A stretch of 64,000 nt of DNA from Sipunculus nudus (taxonomy: Eukaryota > Annelida > Sipuncula > Golfingiida > Sipunculidae). The stretch spans positions 87,307,142 to 87,371,141 of the forward strand of contig CM049306.1 of the NCBI GenBank assembly GCA_026874595.1, written 5' to 3'. The translations under genes were made by a program, and so were the position numbers. This document shows positions 50,025 through 64,000 of this stretch, piece by piece. The number at the start of each line of letters is the position of its first letter. Positions within the stretch are counted from its first letter, which is position 1. The notes below the pieces were generated by a model. It saw nothing but the letters and a program-made list of their open reading frames with translations, did no database searches and had not been told where the DNA came from.

Positions 50025-51111
50025 AGCTCAGCTGACTTTTAGTCATCTGAGCTATAGCGATCACCCTTTGTCCGTCGTCCGTCCGGCCGTCTGTCCATTA
50101 ACAGGGCACAAATCGTAACCGCTGGACCAAGAATCTTTTTACTTGACATCCAGAGAGGTCCATAAAAATTATCCTTGAAAACCTGGAATTAGGTCTCTGT
50201 TACTCATATTCTTCGAGCTATGGGGCTCCGAAGTACCCCCCCAGAATAATGGAAAATTTGATACAAAATCTCAAGTATCTAAACAACTAATACATTGATC
50301 ACCATGATTGTTTGCATAGATATTGATTTCATCAGTTTCTGCAGACTGGTGGCGCTCCCTGTTTTTTTTATTATTTACGATTTTTTTTTCTCTATTTTTG
50401 AGACCTTAAAAGATGCGGTCATCTGTTAACAGGGCACAAATCATAACAACTGGACCTAAAATCTTCTCTCTTTACATCCAGAGAGGTACATGAAAAGTCT
50501 CCCTGGAAACCTGGAATTAGGTCTCTGTTACCAATATTCTTCAAGCTATGGGGCTTATAAGTACCCCCCATCATAATTTAAAAATTGATACCAAAGCAGG
50601 GCACAAATCATAAACATTGGACCTGGAATCTTCTAACCTAAAATCCTGGGAGGTCTATGAAAATCTCCTTGGAAACGTGTATTTAGGTCTCTGTTACATA
50701 TATATTCTGGGCTATGGGGCTTATAAGCACCCCTCAGAATAATTGAAAATTTGATACCAAAGTAGGGCACAAATCATAACCTTTGGGCCCAGAATCTTCT
50801 AACTTGACATCCTGAGAGTTCCTCAAAAGTTCTCCCCAGAAACTTAAAATTGGGTCACAGTGAACTATATTCTCAGAGTTTTGGGGTATGTTTGAGCACC
50901 CTAGAAATAATGCATAATACACACAAATTGCCAGATTTCTCATGAAGGGCCGGTTGGTTTGTCATCAGATTTGTTGTGCTTATGGGTCTTTATGAACTTA
51001 AACTAACATGCATGAACAATGATGCCACCTACATTATCTTAACTGTTGTCTGTGCAAGGACATATTGTCAACATGTCAGTCGGCTGGGCGTCATGACTCA
51101 CGGGTCACTTG
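50025..51111. mobile_element. 1.1-kb element inserted in the 129-bp satellite, carrying ~165-bp tandem subrepeats
   Basis: Starts AGCTCAGCTGACTTTTAGTC-ATCTGAGCT, a terminal hairpin, followed by GCGATCACCCTTTGTCCGTC, a motif I associate with mollusc genomes. Inside, AGGGCACAAATC recurs at about 50102, 50433, 50597 and 50764 (331, 164 and 167 apart), each followed by CTGGACC-like, AATCTTCT, GGAATTAGGTCTCTGTTA and GGGGCTTATAAGTACCCC-like blocks, so it contains a ~165-bp tandem array. TTAT flanks it on both sides (50021-50024, 51112-51115); excising it restores AATTTTATGAAAT of the satellite. No protein is encoded. Confidence 0.8.
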
Positions 51112-54100
51112 TTATGAAATACATATGATGAATGATTTAAATGTTACATCCGTGTGTGGTAAATACCAGCCAATCATATACCCTGTTACACTATGTTCAG
51201 AACAATGGGTGTTCGATATTATCTGGCGAAAGGCAAATTTTTATGAAAATCATATGATGAATTATTAAAATATTACATCCCTTTGTGGTATATCTATAGC
51301 CAATCATATACACTGTTAAACTTTAATCAGAACAATGGGTCTTCGATATAATCTGGCGAAAGGCAAATTTTTATGAAATTCATATGATGAATGATTTAAA
51401 TATTACATCCGTGTGTGGTAAATACCAGCCAATCAAATACACTGTTACACTATAATCAGAACAATGGTTCTTCGATATATATTCTAGCGAAAGGCAAATT
51501 TTTATTAAATTCATATGATGAATTATTTAAATATCACATCCGTGTGTGATACATACCAGCCAATCATATACACTGTTACACTATAATCAGAATAATGGGT
51601 CTTCGATATAATCTGGCGAAAGGCAAATTTTTATTAAATTCATATGATGGATGATTTAAATATTACATCCGTGTGTGGTAAATACCAACCAATCATGTAC
51701 ACTGTTACACTATATTCAGAACAATGGGTCTTCGATATAATCTGGCGAAAGGCAAATTTTTATTAAATTCATATGATGAATTATTTAAATATTACATCCG
51801 TGTGTGGTAAATTTCCAGCCAATCATATAAACTGTTACACTATAATTAGAACAATGGGTCTTCGATATTATCTGGCGAAAGGCAATTTTTCATTAAATAC
51901 ATCTGATGAATGATTTTAATATTACATCCGTGTGTGGTAAATACCAGCCAATCATATACACTGTTACACTATAATCAGAACAATGGTTCTTCGATATAAT
52001 CTGGCGAAAGGCAAATTTTTATGAAATTCATATGATGAATTATTTAAATATCACATCCGTGAGTAGTAAATACCAGCCAATCATATATACTGTTACACTG
52101 TAATATGAACAAGGGGTCTTCGATATAATCTGGCGAAAGGCAAATTTTTATTAAATTCATATGATGAATTATTTAAATATCACATCCGTGTGTGGTAAAT
52201 ACCAGCCAATCATATACACTGTTACACTATAATCAGAACAATGGGTCTTCGATATAATCTGGCGAAAGGCAAATTTTTATGAAATTCATATGATATATGA
52301 TTTAAATATCACATCCGTGTGTGGTAAATACCAGCCAATCATATACACTGTTACACTATAATCAGAACAATGGTTCTTCGATATTATCTGGCGAAAGGCA
52401 AATTTTTATTAAATTCATACGATGAATGATTTAAATATTACATCCGTGTGTGGTAAATACCAACCAATCATGTACACTGTTACACTATAATCAGAACAAT
52501 GGGTCTTCGATATAATCTGGCGAAAGGCAAATTTTTATTAAGTTCATATGATGAATTATTTAAATATTACATCCTTGTGTGGTAAATACCAGCCAATCAT
52601 ATACACTGTTACATTATAATCAGAACAATGGGTCTTCGATATAATCTGGCGAAAGGCAAATTTTTATGAAATTCATATGATGAATTATTTAAATATCACA
52701 TCCGTGAGTAGTAAATACCAGCCAATCATATATACTGTTACACTGTAATATGAACAATGGGTCTTCGATATAATCTGGCGATAGGCAAATTTTTATTAAA
52801 TTCATATGATGAATTATTTAAATATCACATCCGTGTGTGGTAAATACCAGCCAATCATATACACTGTTACACTATAATCAGAACAATGGGTCTTCGATAT
52901 AATCTGGCGAAAGGCAAATTTTTATGAAATTCATATGATATATGATTTAAATATCACATCCGTGTGTGGTAAATACCAGCCAATCATATACACTGTTACA
53001 CTATAATCAGAACAATGGTTCTTCGATATTATCTGGCGAAAGGCAAATTTTTATTAAATTCATACGATGAATTATTTAAATATTACATCCGTGTGTGGTA
53101 AATACCAGCCAATCATATACACCGTTACACTGTAATCAGAACAATGGGTCTTCGATATAATCTGGCGAAAGGCAAATTTTTATGAAATTCATATGATGAA
53201 TGATTTAAATATTACATCCGTGTGTGGTAAATACCAACCAATCATGTACACTGTTACACTATAATCAAAACAATGGGTCTTCGATATAATCTGGCGAAAG
53301 GCAAATTTTTATTAAATTCATACGATGAATTATTTAAATATTACATCCGTGTGTGGTAAATACCAACCAATCATGTACACTGTTACACTATAATCAGAAC
53401 AATGGTTCTTCGATATAATCTGGCGAAAGGCAAATTTTTATTAAATTCATACGATGAATTATTTAAATATTACATCCGTGTGTGGTATATACCGACCAAT
53501 CATGTACACTGTTACACTATAATCAGAACAATGGGTCTTCGATATAATCTGGCGAAAGGCAAATTTTTATTAAATTCATATGATGAATTATTTAAATATT
53601 ACATCCGTGTGTGGTAAATACTAGCCAATCATATACACCGTTACACTGTAATCAGAAGAATGGGTCTTCGATATAATCTGGCGAAAGGCAAATTTTTATT
53701 AAATTCATATGATGAATGATTTAAATATTACATCCGTGTGTGGTAAATACCAGCCAATCATATACACCGTTACACTGTAATCAGAACAATTGATCTTCGA
53801 TATAATCTGGCGAAAGGCAAATTTTTATGAAATTCATATGATGAATTATTTAAATATCACATCCGTGAGTAGTAAATACCAGCCAATCATATATACTGTT
53901 ACACTGTAATATGAACAAGGGGTCTTCGATATAATCTGGCGAAAGGCAAATTTTTATTAAATTCATATGATGAATTATTTAAATATCACATCCGTGTGTG
54001 GTAAATACCAGCCAATCATATACACTGTTACACTAAAATCAGAACAATGGGTCTTCGATATAATCTGGCGAAAGGCAAATTTTTATGAAATTCATATGAT

Positions 54101-57079
54101 ATATGATTTAAATATCACATCCGTGTGTGGTAAATACCAGCCAATCATATACACTGTTACACTATAATCAGAACAATGGTTCTTCGATATTATCTGGCGA
54201 AAGGCAAATTTTTATTAAATTCATACGATGAATGATTTAAATATTACATCCGTGTGTGGTAAATACCAACCAATCATGTACACTGTTACACTATAATCAG
54301 AACAATGGGTCTTCGATATAATCTGGCGAAAGGCAAATTTTTATTAAATTCATATGATGAATTATTTAAATATTACATCCTTGTGTGGTAAATACCAGCC
54401 AATCATATACACTGTTACATTATAATCAGAACAATGGGTCTTCGATATAATCTGGCGAAAGGCAAATTTTTATGAAATTCATATGATGAATTATTTAAAT
54501 ATCACATCCGTGAGTAGTAAATACCAGCCAATCATATATACTGTTACACTGTAATATGAACAATGGGTCTTCGATATAATCTGGCGAAAGGCAAATTTTT
54601 ATTAAATTCATATGATGAATTATTTAAATATCACATCCGTGTGTGGTAAATACCAGCCAATCATATACACTGTTACACTATAATCAGAACAATGGGTCTT
54701 CGATATAATCTGGCGAAAGGCAAATTTTTATGAAATTCATATGATATATGATTTAAATATCACATCCGTGTGTGGTAAATACCAGCCAATCATATACACT
54801 GTTACACTATAATCAGAACAATGGTTCTTCGATATTATCTGGCGAAAGGCAAATTTTTATTAAATTCATACGATGAATTATTTAAATATTACATCCGTGT
54901 GTGGTAAATACCAGCCAATCATATACACCGTTACACTGTAATCAGAACAATGGGTCTTCGATATAATCTGGCGAAAGGCAAATTTTTATGAAATTCATAT
55001 GATATATGATTTAAATATCACATCCGTGTGTGGTAAATACCAGCCAATCATATACACTGTTACACTATAATCAGAACAATGGTTCTTCGATATTATCTGG
55101 CGAAAGGCAAATTTTTATTAAATTCATACGATGAATGATTTAAATATTACATCCGTGTGTGGTAAATACCAACCAATCATGTACACTGTTACACTATAAT
55201 CAGAACAATGGGTCTTCGATATAATCTGGCGAAAGGCAAATTTTTATTAAATTCATATGATGAATTATTTAAATATTACATCCTTGTGTGGTAAATACCA
55301 GCCAATCATATACACTGTTACATTATAATCAGAACAATGGGTCTTCGATATAATCTGGCGAAAGGCAAATTTTTATGAAATTCATATGATGAATTATTTA
55401 AATATCACATCCGTGAGTAGTAAATACCAGCCAATCATATATACTGTTACACTGTAATATGAACAATGGGTCTTCGATATAATCTGGCGAAAGGCAAATT
55501 TTTATTAAATTCATATGATGAATTATTTAAATATCACATCCGTGTGTGGTAAATACCAGCCAATCATATACACTGTTACACTATAATCAGAACAATGGGT
55601 CTTCGATATAATCTGGCGAAAGGCAAATTTTTATGAAATTCATATGATATATGATTTAAATATCACATCCGTGTGTGGAAAATACCAGCCAATCATATAC
55701 ACTGTTACACTATAATCAGAACAATGGTTCTTCGATATTATCTGGCGAAAGGCAAATTTTTATTAAATTCATACGATGAATTATTTAAATATTACATCCG
55801 TGTGTGGTAAATACCAGCCAATCATATACACCGTTACACTGTAATCAGAACAATGGGTCTTCGATATAATCTGGCGAAAGGCAAATTTTTATGAAATTCA
55901 TATGATGAATGATTTAAATATTACATCCGTGTGTGGTAAATACCAACCAATCATGTACACTGTTACACTATAATCAAAACAATGGGTCTTCGATATAATC
56001 TGGCGAAAGGCAAATTTTTATTAAATTCATACGATGAATTATTTAAATATTACATCCGTGTGTGGTAAATACCAACCAATCATGTACACTGTTACACTAT
56101 AATCAGAACAATGGTTCTTCGATATAATCTGGCGAAAGGCAAATTTTTATTAAATTCATACGATGAATTATTTAAATATTACATCCGTGTGTGGTAAATA
56201 CCGACCAATCATGTACACTGTTACACTATAATCAGAACAATGGGTCTTCGATATAATCTGGCGAAAGGCAAATTTTTATTAAATTCATATGATGAATTAT
56301 TTAAATATTACATCCGTGTGTGGTAAATACTAGCCAATCATATACACCGTTACACTGTAATCAGAAGAATGGGTCTTCGATATAATCTGGCGAAAGGCAA
56401 ATTTTTATGAAATTCATATGATGAATGATTTAAATATTACATCCGTGTGTGGTAAATACCAGCCAATCATATACACCGTTACACTGTAATCAGAACAATT
56501 GATCTTCGATATAATCTGGCGAAAGGCAAATTTTTATTAAATTCATATGATGAATTATTTAAATATTACATCCGTGTGTGGTAAATACCAGCCAATCATA
56601 TACATTGTTACACTGTAATCAGAACAATGGGTCTTCGATATAATCTGGCGAAAGGCAAATTTTTATTAAATTCATATGATGAATTATTTAAATATTACAT
56701 CCGTGTGTGGTAAATACCAGCCAATCATATACACTGTTACACTATAATCAGAACAATGGGTCTTCGATATAATCTGGCGAAAGGCAGATTTTATGAAATT
56801 CATATGATGTATGATTTAAATATTACATCCTTGTGTGGTAAATACCAGCCAATCATATACACTGTTACACTATAATCAGAACAATGGGTCTTCGATATAA
56901 TCTGGCGAAAGGCAAATTTTTATGAAATTCACATGATGTATGATTTAAATATTACATCCGTGTGTGGTAAATACCAGCCAATCATATACACTGTTACACT
57001 ATAATCAGAACAATGGGTCTTCGATATAATCTGGCGAAAGGCAAATTTTTATGAAATTCATATGATGTATGATTAAAAT

Positions 57080-57082
<3 letters not shown>
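51112..57082. repeat. 129-bp satellite, main array with seven-unit higher-order repeats
   Basis: About 46 units of 129 bp; fixed landmarks such as TCTTCGATATAATCTGGCGA recur at exactly 129-base steps (for example 52249, 52378, 52507, 52636). Variant markers repeat at larger steps: GTGAGTAGTAAATACC at 52061 and 53867 (1806 = 14 units), 52706 and 54512 (1806), 54512 and 55415 (903 = 7 units); ATAATCAAAACAATGG at 53261 and 55970 (2709 = 21 units). The array is thus built from seven-unit blocks of 903 bp. 129 is 43 codons, so local ORFs with period 43 residues appear, but a stop normally occurs in each unit. Confidence 0.97.

Positions 57083-57142
<60 letters not shown>
57083..57142. repeat. (TA)n microsatellite closing the 129-bp satellite
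   Basis: Begins inside the last satellite unit, right after GATTAAAATATC, with no unique sequence between. Confidence 0.97.
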
Positions 57143-57144
<2 letters not shown>

Positions 57145-57289
57145 GAAACAAAAAATCAATTCCACAATCACAGGCGCTTGAATTCCTCTTTATAACTAGA
57201 TATTTCTTGGCACCGCAAGTGTGCTAGAATATCCCAGGACAATAAATCCCCCCCCCCTTAAGAATAGGCCCCCCATCTTCAGCAACAAT

Positions 57290-58096
57290 TAATATCAGAC
57301 CACACTCATAGAAAAGGTCACTCTCATAGAAAAGGTCATGACCCAAATTTCAATATACATCATCCCCTAACCCATGTCTATGTATTTGCATAATATGAAA
57401 GAAATCTGTCCATAAGTTTTTGACTTATAATGCCCACAGTACTGTCAAGTGGCAATGATGGGGTATTTAACGGCACGAAAACACGTAAAAGAATAACAGG
57501 TGGCGCCACCTGTTTCCGGCACATGACAATACTGTCCAAGATCTTTGATAAAATTGATTTTTGGACCAATCCATGCATCCCTTATTGAAATATTAAGGAT
57601 TTTGTGTAATTTTCCCCATATATGGCAATATTCAAGGTCAATGCCACTCTTATAGGAAAGGTCATGACCCAAATTTAAATAAACATTATCCCCTGACCCA
57701 TGTCTATGTATATGCATAATATGAAAGAAATCTGTCGGATAGTTTTTGACTTATAATGCTCACAGTACTGTTAAGTGGCAATGATGGGGGTAATAAAAGG
57801 CAAGAAAAAAAGTAAAAAAAATACAGGTGGCGCCACCTGTTTCCGGTACATGACATTACTATCCAAGATCTTCGGTCAAGTTGATTTTGGACCAATCCAT
57901 GCAACCCTTATTGAGATATTAATGATTTTGTGTGATTTTCACCATATACGGCGTAAAGAATTATAGGTGGCGCCACGAGATCCGTGAAAATTTTTTTGAG
58001 TTATCGCGCCAACAAGATTTATATGCGGCGGCGGTGACGGCGGGACCGGTGTGAAAACATAATATCCCCCCACTTTGTCTGGGGATACAATTAAGT
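57290..58096 (+). repeat. RTE-tail-like repeat with an internal ~327-bp tandem duplication
   Basis: GGTCATGACCCAAATTT, GTCTATGTAT-TGCATAATATG, GAAAGAAATCTGTC, TTTTTGACTTATAATGC, AGGTGGCGCCACCTGTTTCC and GGACCAATCCATGCA appear twice; the 18-base palindrome ACAGGTGGCGCCACCTGT lies at 57496-57513 and 57823-57840. The end, TTTTTTTGAGTTATCGCGCC through AACATAATATCCCCCCACTT to GGGGATACAATTAAG, resembles 3' ends of RTE-type LINEs known from molluscs (family assignment inferred). Confidence 0.7.
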
Positions 58097-58111
58097 ATTC
58101 GAATCTCCAAT

Positions 58112-58594
58112 TTTATTATAGATACTACCAAGAAATCGGTCAAACGACCCAATGATAAAACGGTAATACCGTATTATCCCTTGTAATATAACAAGATAGA
58201 CAAGTTAGCCAAAACCTTTCGTGCGATAATGAGAGAAGTAACGTTCTCTACCCGCTCATACTCGCTTTATTTTCCTTTAATGCAAAATCCATATGATCGT
58301 TTAGTACTATACGCGCATACGGGAGTTACAGAATCAAATCCATCAGATTTCCATTGTTTTCAACCATCAAACTACCTGGATAACCTTTAGTGGTGATGTC
58401 TGAATTTCGACGTCGTCCATTCCAACGTTGGCGGAAGCGGCCTTCGTTAACAGTTAGGTGATACGCAGTAGCATGACCTAACGTAAAAATTATGAAAAGG
58501 TTTTGGCTGACTTGCCTACTCTGTCATATTTACTTTTCATATATTATTGTTGGGTCGTTTGACCTGATTTCGTCGTAGTATCTCTAATGAAAAT
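58112..58594. mobile_element. Foldback/MITE-like element with ~100-bp inverted arms
   Basis: Left arm 58112-58220: ATTATAGATACTACC, GGTCAAACGACCCAA, then GACAAGTTAGCCAAAACCTTT. Right arm 58495-58594, reverse complemented: ATTAGAGATACTACG, GGTCAAACGACCCAA, GGCAAGTCAGCCAAAACCTTT. The arms are about 75-80% alike by eye. The ~275-bp interior has no ORF. Target duplication not resolved. Confidence 0.75.
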
Positions 58595-58841
58595 GCATAC
58601 CGCCATGCAGGTTCATATAAAATCTATCAACACACATTCCATATTCCGTATATAAGAAATCTTACAAGCTACTACTGAAGAAACTAGTCCTCGAAGCTTG
58701 CAAAAAGCTCGGGTTTTTGGCCATTCTGCCTAGGGGGTGGGGGAGCTTAAGTCATTTACTTTCTTATTAAAACGGGGCCCAGAACTATGACAACAACGAC
58801 AAGCAACCGCTTGGACCCCTGCTTTAGGTTTATTTACCGAG

Positions 58842-59301
58842 ACTTTTCAGGGAAACGGCACGTACACGTGAAATGGCGTCATTGTGCTCTATGACGTCAC
58901 AACTCTTTCGAAATATGGCCATATCGTCACCTGCTAGACGTCCCAAAGTAAACAAATATGCAATAGACCCCCCACCCTACCCCAGTACCCCATGAGCTTT
59001 TTAACACATGGATCAGCCCAAACTTTTATCAATCATTTCTTGTATCATTGCCGAGCTATCCTGAAAATTTCATCTAACTTCCGTTAACAACGAACAATTA
59101 ACAACCGTAGCCAGTTAGAACCCCCCCCCCCCCCCCCCCCCGCGCCTATATACGTTGATTTACCAGTTGACACTTTTCAGGGAAACGGCAACACACATGG
59201 AGTGACGTCTTTGTTCTCTGTGATGTCTAGACTCGCACCCCAAATATGGCCATACGTCACCCGAGCGTAACAAACATATGCTATGCCCCCCCCCCCCCCC
59301 C
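58842..59301 (+). repeat. Tandem duplication with 330-bp offset, poly-C tracts
   Basis: ACTTTTCAGGGAAACGGCA occurs at 58842 and 59172, each followed by GTGACGTC/TGGCGTCATTGTGCTCT-like, AAATATGGCCAT and CGTCACC, then CATATGC/AATATGCAATAG and a C tract. C tracts lie at 59121-59141 and 59286-59301. Confidence 0.7.
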
Positions 59302-62300
59302 TTAATATAATAGAGCTATTATTTTCGGAGTTATTTTCGCATGGTTTGCCCAAAAACTTAAAAAAATGGTTCCTTGTATCATTTTACCCCCGCGGCTAGG
59401 CTTGGCGGAGGTAAAAAATTGATTAATAAAAAAGCGAACGCTAAAGGGGGAGGGGCATGTTCTACCTCTTAATCCGCCTATGCTAATGGTAGAATGGCGT
59501 CGATACAAACTGTCAAAAACACTAAATCATGATTGCAGTCATGCACTTTGATCTGACAGAATTGGAGCAGGTCACCGAACATTGATATGACAGGCTATCG
59601 TATTATAGGCCACGGAGAGAGAGAAAAAGAATAGATCATTCTTTTATATAAATAATTTCAACGGGTGGAACCATTTTTTTTTCATGCGTGTATTGTGTCG
59701 TGATTATTATACAAATAGTGAAAATTCGCTCGCCCGCACCATACTTTTGGTCTAAGTTTGTAGAACAATTACTTTTTGGCATGGCCTTACCAAGATAGGC
59801 GTTCAAACAATGTTCACATTGCATATATTTTATATACCATACAAACCGGTATCAGTAATCGGACAGGGCCATAGTACATGTCGGCGTTGACAAATGCGCC
59901 ATATATCAGTACACTGAAGTGGCTGGGTCTATATCAATGATAAAGAACAGTTATAGAAAACACCTGTTGGACGTTCGTAACAGGCACATAAAATCGTTTT
60001 TTTACTAAGATTTTCTGTTGAAAATAATGTGGACTTTTTGTTCGCCATTGTTTCAAATTCTTAATATTCGAGAAAGGGAAAATATCGCGAATTAGAGCCC
60101 TGTCGATAGGCTAAAGATCGTTTTATAAAAGTGGCGTACCTAAGGGGGCGGCAGGGTCGGTCCTTTTCAAAGTTTGGTGGGGAAAAAATTTAAACTTTGA
60201 TATTATTTTACTGTTGCTGCTCATTTTCAGTTATTTCAGGAATTACAAACTGGGCAACTGAACCAATCAAATGATTGGCGCGAGCGGTCTCGATATAAAA
60301 GCTACGCATTAAGAAATACATATATGTTGTTATTCTTTATTACATCAGCGGTCTTGCATTATAGGAACGCCATCGAGAATATGACAAGTCATGCATAGGC
60401 ATTACCAAGGAGGAAACCCCGCTAGAAGACCAATAACACCTGATGGGGAGGGTGTTTCTCTAAAAAATTATGCTGAAAATTTTATGACGAATTCTGTTGC
60501 TCTTTCCTTGGAATTTATATGGAATTTCCACCCATGAATTCACAAATATGACACGATAAATAAAAAGCTTGTAACAATCTAAAACGCCTTTTCCATTGAA
60601 CAAAAATTTACACTCTCCTGAACATATTGAGTACTACCTTTCTTTTTTTGCGTCTTTTGATTTACCAGTGGTTACAGAATTTGATGTTTATATAACCTGA
60701 TATTTTTATATAACGTAAATTATAAAAAAAAATCAGTCAGTTCTATGTGGGAGTTATTTTATCTTTAAGATAGTTTATCGAAACAACTGATTTTTTATGT
60801 GAAATATTAAACATGCCCTGCACACATATAATAACCTTCCGCGTTACGATGATTGACTAAAGAAAGTGTGAGTGCACATCACCGAGCTCTGATAGGTGTA
60901 GCTGTTGTCAAATGCCATAACAAGAGGATGAATGATAGAAGTAACAAAGTATTTATATGCGTTGAAAAATTGAAAAATACACTCCAAGTTAGAGTTTATG
61001 CTAATTATAGATCGTGTTAACATGAAAAATTAAGTTACCATATTATAAATGTATCCTGCCGTGTAATGTTTATTTTCTAGTAACAAAATATTCATTCTTG
61101 CATATGCACTTTAAGATAAAATGTACGTGTTTAATGTCAGAGCGATCTTTTGATTAGAATCAGCAGTGAGGTGACTTCACTTTAAAAATTCTCTATTAAT
61201 ACATTTATTGATATTAATTCGTTTTTGTTAACGAAAGCCTATAACAAGGCTATTTGACATAATATGTTTCAATTACATAGTTTTGTAATTTTTTGTTACG
61301 GGAGTAGCAATATTTACGACCGCCCCGGGTGGCAAATTGTCTTACATATAATATTAGACCTTGTATGTAGAAATGACACTAATTTCTACTTGAATTCCTA
61401 TCCAAATTTTGCGCACATATTTATTACTTTATTTAAAACATACAATAATATAAATACACTGTCATTATTATTGTATGATAATATCGCGAACCCTCGCGAA
61501 CCAGTGAAAAGGTGAAAACAGCAAAACTGTATAGCCTCGCGAATATGACGCCAACCTCAGTAACTAATGGGATGGAACATTATATAACGGGATACACTGC
61601 CTCGCGTAAGCCAAGTTGGACCCTGAATATAAGTATATTTATTTGCTTGACATAACACATCCCCGCATAACTCGCCTAGAGGGGCGGGATGTCCCATCAA
61701 GGGGATATGGACAAAATAGATAAATGGTGTATATCCTGCCACAATTAGGATTGCATAATAGACATTTGCGCTAATACTTGTAGGGATTTAAAGGTGCCTT
61801 TAAAGTGGCTTCTGGGTTTGAGTTGATTCATTAATAAATGTAACTTTGTCGTTAAGTAATAAAAGTACTTTGTCGTTAAGTTTTAACAATCAGCAACGTA
61901 CCGGATAACCTATAACCATTACGTAATCAAGGGTTGCCCACACAACATAAAAAAAAAACTTCTTAAATGTGTATCGTTATGAACCATATACCATTTCAAT
62001 CAGACAGTCTTACCTGATTAGTGCAACAACATTTTTCAGGAAACTGCGAAGTAGTAAAATATAATTTCTCTATGTAATTGGCCTACAAATCTTTCTTTCA
62101 AGCAGTTTGAAGTACGAATCTTGGAAAATGCTTAGTGACGGTGACTGATGCATGTCAGGTGAAGGTTATATCGCAACCAGGCAAATTCTGTCTGTTTCCT
62201 CCTTTCACCGCTTGATGGCGGTAATAAAGCAAAGCAGTTGACTATTTATAACCCTAGAACCTCTTTGCACTAGTGCGACCTGAAGACTCGCGATGAATCT

Positions 62301-62362
62301 GTGTGCGTACACTGTAATACTAGTAGAGCGCACCGTTCACCAATGACCGGCAAAACTAAGGA

Positions 62363-62366
<4 letters not shown>
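59302..62366. other. Non-coding stretch
   Basis: About 3 kb without recognised gene, transposon or satellite. ORFs up to 83 codons lack domains. Two CTCGCGAA-like motifs occur near 61490 and 61537. Confidence 0.5.

Positions 62367-62407
<41 letters not shown>
62367..62407. repeat. (TA)n microsatellite
   Basis: Perfect TA run followed by a GT-rich stretch. Confidence 0.97.
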
Positions 62408-62412
<5 letters not shown>

Positions 62413-62629
62413 TATTATGTGTGTGTTCGTGTGTGTGTCTGTGTTTATATAAGGATGTATTTCAAGAATATTCATTTAAACCAATATCTATATAAAAAAT
62501 TATATTTAATGTAGACCTATCTATAATATGAAATACACAATATATATATGTGTGTGTGTGTGAGTGTTCATTGTTCTAATTCTCTGTAGAATGAACCGGC
62601 ATGACTGTTCTCACCTAGCTAACTCTCTC

Positions 62630-64000
<1,371 letters not shown>

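Noticed and set aside
53402-54167. ORFs with a 43-residue period
   Set aside because: 129 bp is a multiple of three, so the frame persists until a stop present in most units; not a protein repeat family.
51112-57082. CRISPR-like direct repeats
   Set aside because: Repeats are contiguous, with no unique spacers, in an animal-type genome; this is satellite DNA.

Overview
This is animal (eukaryotic) DNA. The window has AT-rich, gene-poor sequence, many (AT)n and (CT)n microsatellites, three large satellite arrays, solo LTRs, foldback/MITE-like elements and decayed non-LTR and Penelope-like retroelements. The mix of repeats looks lophotrochozoan, most likely a mollusc such as a bivalve or gastropod. 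That assignment is inference from repeat style and from the receptor, not proof.

Only one convincing protein-coding gene is present. It lies on the minus strand from position 2150 down to the left window edge and encodes an alpha-1-adrenergic/octopamine-like amine GPCR. The whole seven-helix core sits in one uninterrupted exon, followed by a cytoplasmic tail of more than 330 residues that is still open at the window edge. A GC-richer stretch just upstream (about 2151-2520) may be its 5' untranslated/promoter-proximal region.

Everything to the right is non-genic or mobile. 4.3-5.3 kb: foldback element with G-rich arms. 9.9-11.4 kb: two copies of a dispersed ~290-bp RTE-tail-like repeat (a third at 21.0 kb). 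14.2-19.5 kb: a 25-bp satellite with a solo LTR inserted in it. 20.4-24.9 kb: tRNA-derived SINE(s) and a second, oppositely oriented solo LTR of the same family. 25-30 kb: no recognisable features. 31.0-31.6 kb: a short tandem array with a GGTGGCGCCACC core. 32.4-33.4 kb: a dead LINE (PHD-like finger plus endonuclease). 36.7-37.0 kb: a Penelope-like RT scrap. 40.7-44.4 kb: a direct-repeat-flanked composite of a foldback element and a 19-bp satellite. 46.6-48.2 kb: an old tandem duplication. 49.8-57.1 kb: a 129-bp satellite with seven-unit higher-order periodicity, interrupted by a 1.1-kb element that itself carries ~165-bp tandem repeats. 57.3-59.3 kb: RTE-tail dimers, a second foldback element and a 330-bp tandem duplication. 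The last 4.7 kb hold only microsatellites.

I found no convincing multi-gene system. The most informative items are the receptor and the nested, datable satellite/transposon structures.
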